Below are positions 5,808 to 7,832 of a stretch of DNA of 7,832 nucleotides, piece after piece (positions within the stretch are counted from its first letter, which is position 1; the number at the start of each line of letters is the position of its first letter). Both the position numbers and the translations under genes were made by a program. The notes under the pieces were generated by a model. That model did not search any database. It worked only from the letters and a program-made list of their open reading frames with translations, and was not told where the DNA came from. The DNA lies in the NCBI GenBank assembly GCA_018830925.1, contig JAHJRK010000058.1:1-7832 (forward strand), given 5' to 3'. The DNA is from Pseudomonadota bacterium (GTDB taxonomy: Bacteria; Desulfobacterota; Desulfobacteria; Desulfobacterales; RPRI01).

Positions 5808-5899
5808 TGGTGCCGGAGGTCGGAATCGAACCGAGATGGGCTTGCGCCCGGGGGATTTTGAGTCCCATATGGTATTCTCTCCATCCCGACACCTCCGTA
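5808..5899 (-). tRNA. tRNA-Leu(CAA)-like sequence, degenerate 5' half (possible pseudo-tRNA or att remnant)
   Basis: Read on the - strand, the 3' half is excellent: anticodon loop CTCAAAA (anticodon CAA, 5860-5858), a 4-bp anticodon stem, a long variable arm with stem GGGC/GCCC typical of Leu, a T-loop GTTCGATTC, an acceptor 3' strand CTCCGGC, and an encoded ACCA end. The 5' half is poor. Only CGGAG of the 7-base acceptor strand pairs (the outer two pairs are lost), I cannot pair a proper 3-bp D stem, and the total of 92 bases is a little long. It is therefore a decayed tRNA, a divergent tRNA of mobile origin, or a 3'-end duplication left by site-specific integration. It lies 80 bp past gspN on the opposite strand. 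Confidence 0.6.
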
Positions 5900-6244
5900 T
5901 TGAATTCTGCCTTAACATTGGTGTCCACTTTTTTCAACATACCTCATTTCTCAAAAGCAATTACGATGCAGGCGCCAGGAAAACATCGATTATCATTTTC
6001 AATTTGCCCTTATCTTTTGCCACCCATAAAACCAAAGAAACCGGAAAAGATTATTCAAGAGAATATAGCCGACTGGAATCTCGCCCAGGCTGACAAACTT
6101 CTGTACGGCATCGAGGATACATTTGACGAAATAGAATCGGAATTGGATTAGCCATTGGTGCTCCCATCAATTTGAGTGAATCGATAAGCTCTGAAATTTG
6201 CATAAGTGTCATCCTTGGTTTATTGGGCTTGACAATCCGCTGCT
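5900..6244. other. Gene-poor, scar-like stretch between tRNA-Leu-like sequence and truncated corA
   Basis: No intact gene is recognisable in these 345 bases. On the + strand a frame from ATG 5966 ends at 6151 and its last ~35 residues look protein-like (separate entry). On the - strand, ATG 6203 is preceded by AAGGA and opens a frame beginning MQISELIDSLKLMGAPMAN, but it stops at 6051 and its later part overlaps the + strand frame, so it may be only a 5' gene fragment. No strong terminator, rRNA or CRISPR repeat is visible. The mixture of short fragments fits a recombination or deletion scar. Confidence 0.4.
5966..6151 (+). pseudogene. Short orphan reading frame, probable 3' fragment of an unknown gene
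   Basis: I do not recognise this frame. From ATG 5966 it encodes 61 residues. The last part, IIQENIADWNLAQADKLL followed by YGIEDTFDEIESELD-stop, has the helix-like, acidic, low-repeat character of a real protein C-terminus, while the residues before about position 25 look random. There is no ribosome site before the ATG. It is most likely the end of a gene whose 5' part was lost, matching the truncated corA next to it. A genuine small protein is less likely. No function is proposed. Confidence 0.25.
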
Positions 6245-6631
6245 ATGGTATGGCCCCTTCGCGAAGTCATCAGCGCAATGCAGCGCAGTGAAACCGGTTT
6301 GATTCGGCAGACAACACAGTTTTACATCCGCGATCTGTATGATCACATCATTCAGGTGGTGGACACGCTGGAAAATTATCGGGAACTGGCTTCCGGCCTT
6401 CTGGAGATCTATCTTTCCAGCGTCAGCAACCGCATGAATGAGGTGATGAAGGTGCTGACCATCATCGCAACGATTTTTATTCCCATTACCTTTATTGCCG
6501 GGGTATACGGCATGAATTTTGAGTTCATGCCGGAGCTCAAATGGAGATGGGGATATGCGCTGGTGTGGGGGGTGATGATTGCAATGATCGTTACCATGCT
6601 GGGGTATTTCCGTAAAAAGAAATGGCTGTAA
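6245..6631 (+). pseudogene. corA: CorA-type magnesium transporter, N-terminally truncated remnant
   Basis: CorA is a pentameric Mg2+/Co2+ channel in the inner membrane, usually about 310-350 residues. Here only the last 128 codons remain. VWPLREVIS (2-10), YIRDLYDHIIQVVDTLENYREL (27-48) and SNRMNEVMKVLTIIATIFIP (61-80) make the stalk helix and first membrane helix. The signature YGMNFEFMPEL (88-98) carries the GMN selectivity motif, the second helix is at about 103-121, and the basic KKKWL end is intact. The large N-terminal cytoplasmic domain and most of the long stalk helix are missing, and a stop at 6230-6232 closes the frame 12 bases upstream of the ATG. No ribosome site precedes ATG 6245. 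The preserved frame suggests recent truncation. A functional short CorA is unlikely. Confidence 0.85.
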
Positions 6632-6705
6632 TTAATCGAAGTGTCCCGTTCGACGGATTGATTTTTCATCTTGGCATGGCGAATGTGCGTTATTCAAAGC
6701 TCTCG
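6632..6705. other. Convergent intergenic region with weak hairpin
   Basis: Between the corA remnant and the convergent epimerase gene, TCGAA (6637-6641) and TTCGA (6649-6653) form a 5-bp stem, followed after a few bases by TTTTT (6661-6665). It could be a weak terminator for + strand transcription, but the stem is short and the T-run is not adjacent, so I do not call a terminator. Confidence 0.2.
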
Positions 6706-7632
6706 CTAAACGATATAATCGAGGAGTTTTTTGAGTCCTGTTCGAAGATCATGCCTTGGAGAGAACAGAAGTTTTTGCCCGGCAAGTGTTATATCGGCAT
6801 AGGAATGTTTCAGATCCCCGGCGCGCGGTTCATGAAATTCGATATCAAATGATTTTCCGGTCAGCTCTTTAAGAACTTTAAGCAGATCAAGCAGGGATGT
6901 TTGAAAGCCGGAACCTATGTTGAAAACATCTCCCTTTCCGATGCCTGTTGAGTGCATTGCAAGAATGCAGGCCTGCACAACATCATCCACAAAGACAAAA
7001 TCCCTGGTCTGCTTTCCGTCTCCGAATACAGCCGGAGGGTTGCCGTCCAGCACGGCTTTAACAAACCTTGAGATGACTCCCGAGTATAAGGAATCCGGAT
7101 CCTGGCGCGGGCCATATGCGTTAAAAAACCTCAGCCCGACAGTTTCGAGTCCGTATAGTTTGGCAAAAACGGCAAGATAATGTTCAGACGCAACCTTGGC
7201 AAGGCCGTAGGGAGACTCGGGTTCCGGTTTCATGTCCTCGCGTTTGGGGAGTTCCGGATTGTTTCCGTAAACAGCCGCGCTGCTTGCAAAGACCACCCTT
7301 TTTACACCCTTATCCCGTGCAGCGGTGAGGACGTTTAATGTTCCTGTTATGTTTATATCATGATTATCGCGCGGACGCTTTACCGAATCAAAAACAGATA
7401 CGAGGGCGGCTCCATGAAAAACATAGTCGACTCCGGACATGGCCGAAGTTATTGCGGAAAGATCCCGGATATCGGCTTTGATCAATTCGGCTTTATTTCT
7501 GATGGAAGAAATGTTCTTTTCATAACCGGAAGAAAGGTTGTCATAAATCCTGACCCTGTTTCCTCCGGATACAAGCGCTTCGGCCAGGTGAGAGCCGATA
7601 AAGCCGCACCCTCCGGTAATCATATATACCAT
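6706..7632 (-). CDS. NAD-dependent nucleotide-sugar epimerase/dehydratase (UDP-sugar 4-epimerase-like)
   Basis: This 308-residue protein is an extended short-chain dehydrogenase (GalE-like). It has the Rossmann NAD motif TGGCGFIGS (6-14), the Asp31-Asn32 pair that binds the adenosine ribose, DIRD (54-57), the catalytic Ser118 in FASSAAVYG (115-123), and the catalytic Tyr142/Lys146 in SPYGLAK. The substrate domain includes RFFNAYGPRQDPDSLYSGVISRF (168-190), which resembles UDP-N-acetylglucosamine/galactosamine 4-epimerases (WbpP/Gne type) more than classical GalE, and DFVFVDDVV (211-219). Specificity (UDP-GlcNAc, UDP-Glc or dTDP-sugar) cannot be settled by eye. The ATG at 7632 overlaps the stop of the upstream gene (TGATG), implying coupling; ATG 7623 is an alternative. 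It probably supplies sugar precursors for surface polysaccharide. Confidence 0.9.
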   Translation of the reverse strand: MVYMITGGCGFIGSHLAEALVSGGNRVRIYDNLSSGYEKNISSIRNKAELIKADIRDLSAITSAMSGVDYVFHGAALVSVFDSVKRPRDNHDINITGTLNVLTAARDKGVKRVVFASSAAVYGNNPELPKREDMKPEPESPYGLAKVASEHYLAVFAKLYGLETVGLRFFNAYGPRQDPDSLYSGVISRFVKAVLDGNPPAVFGDGKQTRDFVFVDDVVQACILAMHSTGIGKGDVFNIGSGFQTSLLDLLKVLKELTGKSFDIEFHEPRAGDLKHSYADITLAGQKLLFSPRHDLRTGLKKLLDYIV

Positions 7633-7832
7633 CAGTTTTTCAGCCCCGTTTTTTTATCGAGATGCTTTTTAAGCTGATTTTCGAGGTCGGCGAAAAGATT
7701 TTTTTGCTTTTCAGCCTGTTGCGCCTGAATCGATGCGACCTTTTGGGTTAATTCTTTCCTTGAATCCTGAAATTTTTTTAATTCTTCCTCCATGCTGCTT
7801 ACTTTGGCATCTTTCGGAATTTCTTCTATCGC
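7632..7832 (-). CDS. C-terminal end of a coiled-coil protein (partial)
   Basis: On the - strand, codons run unbroken from the window edge to a TGA at 7634-7632, giving the last 66 residues of a larger protein. The sequence is rich in Glu, Lys and Gln with hydrophobic residues spaced in heptads (for example MEEELKKFQDSRKEL and NLFADLENQLKKHL), so it is almost certainly a coiled coil ending in a basic tail. No catalytic domain is visible. Its stop overlaps the epimerase start, so the two form an operon. Coiled-coil C-termini occur in polysaccharide chain-length regulators and in some glycan-modifying enzymes, but this alone does not identify it. Confidence 0.75.
   Translation of the reverse strand, partial: AIEEIPKDAKVSSMEEELKKFQDSRKELTQKVASIQAQQAEKQKNLFADLENQLKKHLDKKTGLKN

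Noticed and set aside
5641..5830. Frameshift at the end of gspN (another frame continues RLTVKRTTIG...)
   Set aside because: The annotated frame already ends in the family-typical SPGYYVIPF plus a short tail, so no frameshift is needed.
5609..5965. Upstream part of the + strand reading frame that ends at 6151
   Set aside because: It runs out of the gspN coding region in another frame and straight through the tRNA-Leu-like sequence; only its last ~35 residues look real.
6229..6249. TTGACA followed by TATGGT as a promoter for the corA remnant
   Set aside because: The spacing is only 9 bases, and no -10 match occurs at 16-18 bases.
6622..6852. 76-codon + strand reading frame after corA
   Set aside because: It is mostly antisense to the end of the epimerase gene and has no ribosome site or motif.

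Overview
The window is dominated by the distal half of a type II secretion (T2SS, general secretory pathway) operon on the + strand. After the probable last codons of gspF (1-15) come gspG, gspH, gspI, gspJ, gspK, gspL, gspM and gspN (232-5727). The set includes a separate GspN of the kind found next to GspM in Desulfobacterota and related deltaproteobacterial lineages. That, moderate GC and repeat-rich junctions suggest a deltaproteobacterium-like environmental genome. This is inference; no marker gene fixes the taxon.

Layout. 1-15: end of gspF. 17-210: a short non-autonomous mobile-element-like repeat with inverted arms built of GGCACAAAG-like words, bounded by a 7-bp direct duplication. 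232-4672: gspG to gspM, tightly packed with overlaps or 1-6 bp gaps. 4673-4872: a 200-bp gap holding a stem-loop and a second inverted-repeat element. 4873-5727: gspN. 5808-5899 (- strand): a tRNA-Leu(CAA)-like sequence with a good 3' half and a degenerate 5' half. 5900-6240: no convincing intact gene, some apparent debris. 6245-6631: C-terminal 128 codons of a CorA-type magnesium transporter, missing its N-terminal two thirds. 6706-7632 (- strand): a complete NAD-dependent nucleotide-sugar epimerase. 7632-7832 (- strand): C-terminal end of a coiled-coil protein whose stop overlaps the epimerase start.

How the genes work together. GspG is the major pseudopilin. GspH, I, J and K are minor pseudopilins, of which I, J and K form the pseudopilus tip. 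GspL and GspM are inner-membrane assembly-platform proteins that link the pseudopilus to the cytoplasmic ATPase GspE. GspN is an accessory envelope protein. GspC, D, E and the rest of F would lie upstream. The - strand pair at the right end is a separate unit, probably for surface polysaccharide precursors.

The operon is standard; I found no clearly new system. The unusual points are repeat elements at operon junctions and palindromes inside reading frames, two genes (gspJ, gspN) without a normal ATG start, and a scar-like region with a degraded tRNA-Leu and a truncated corA.
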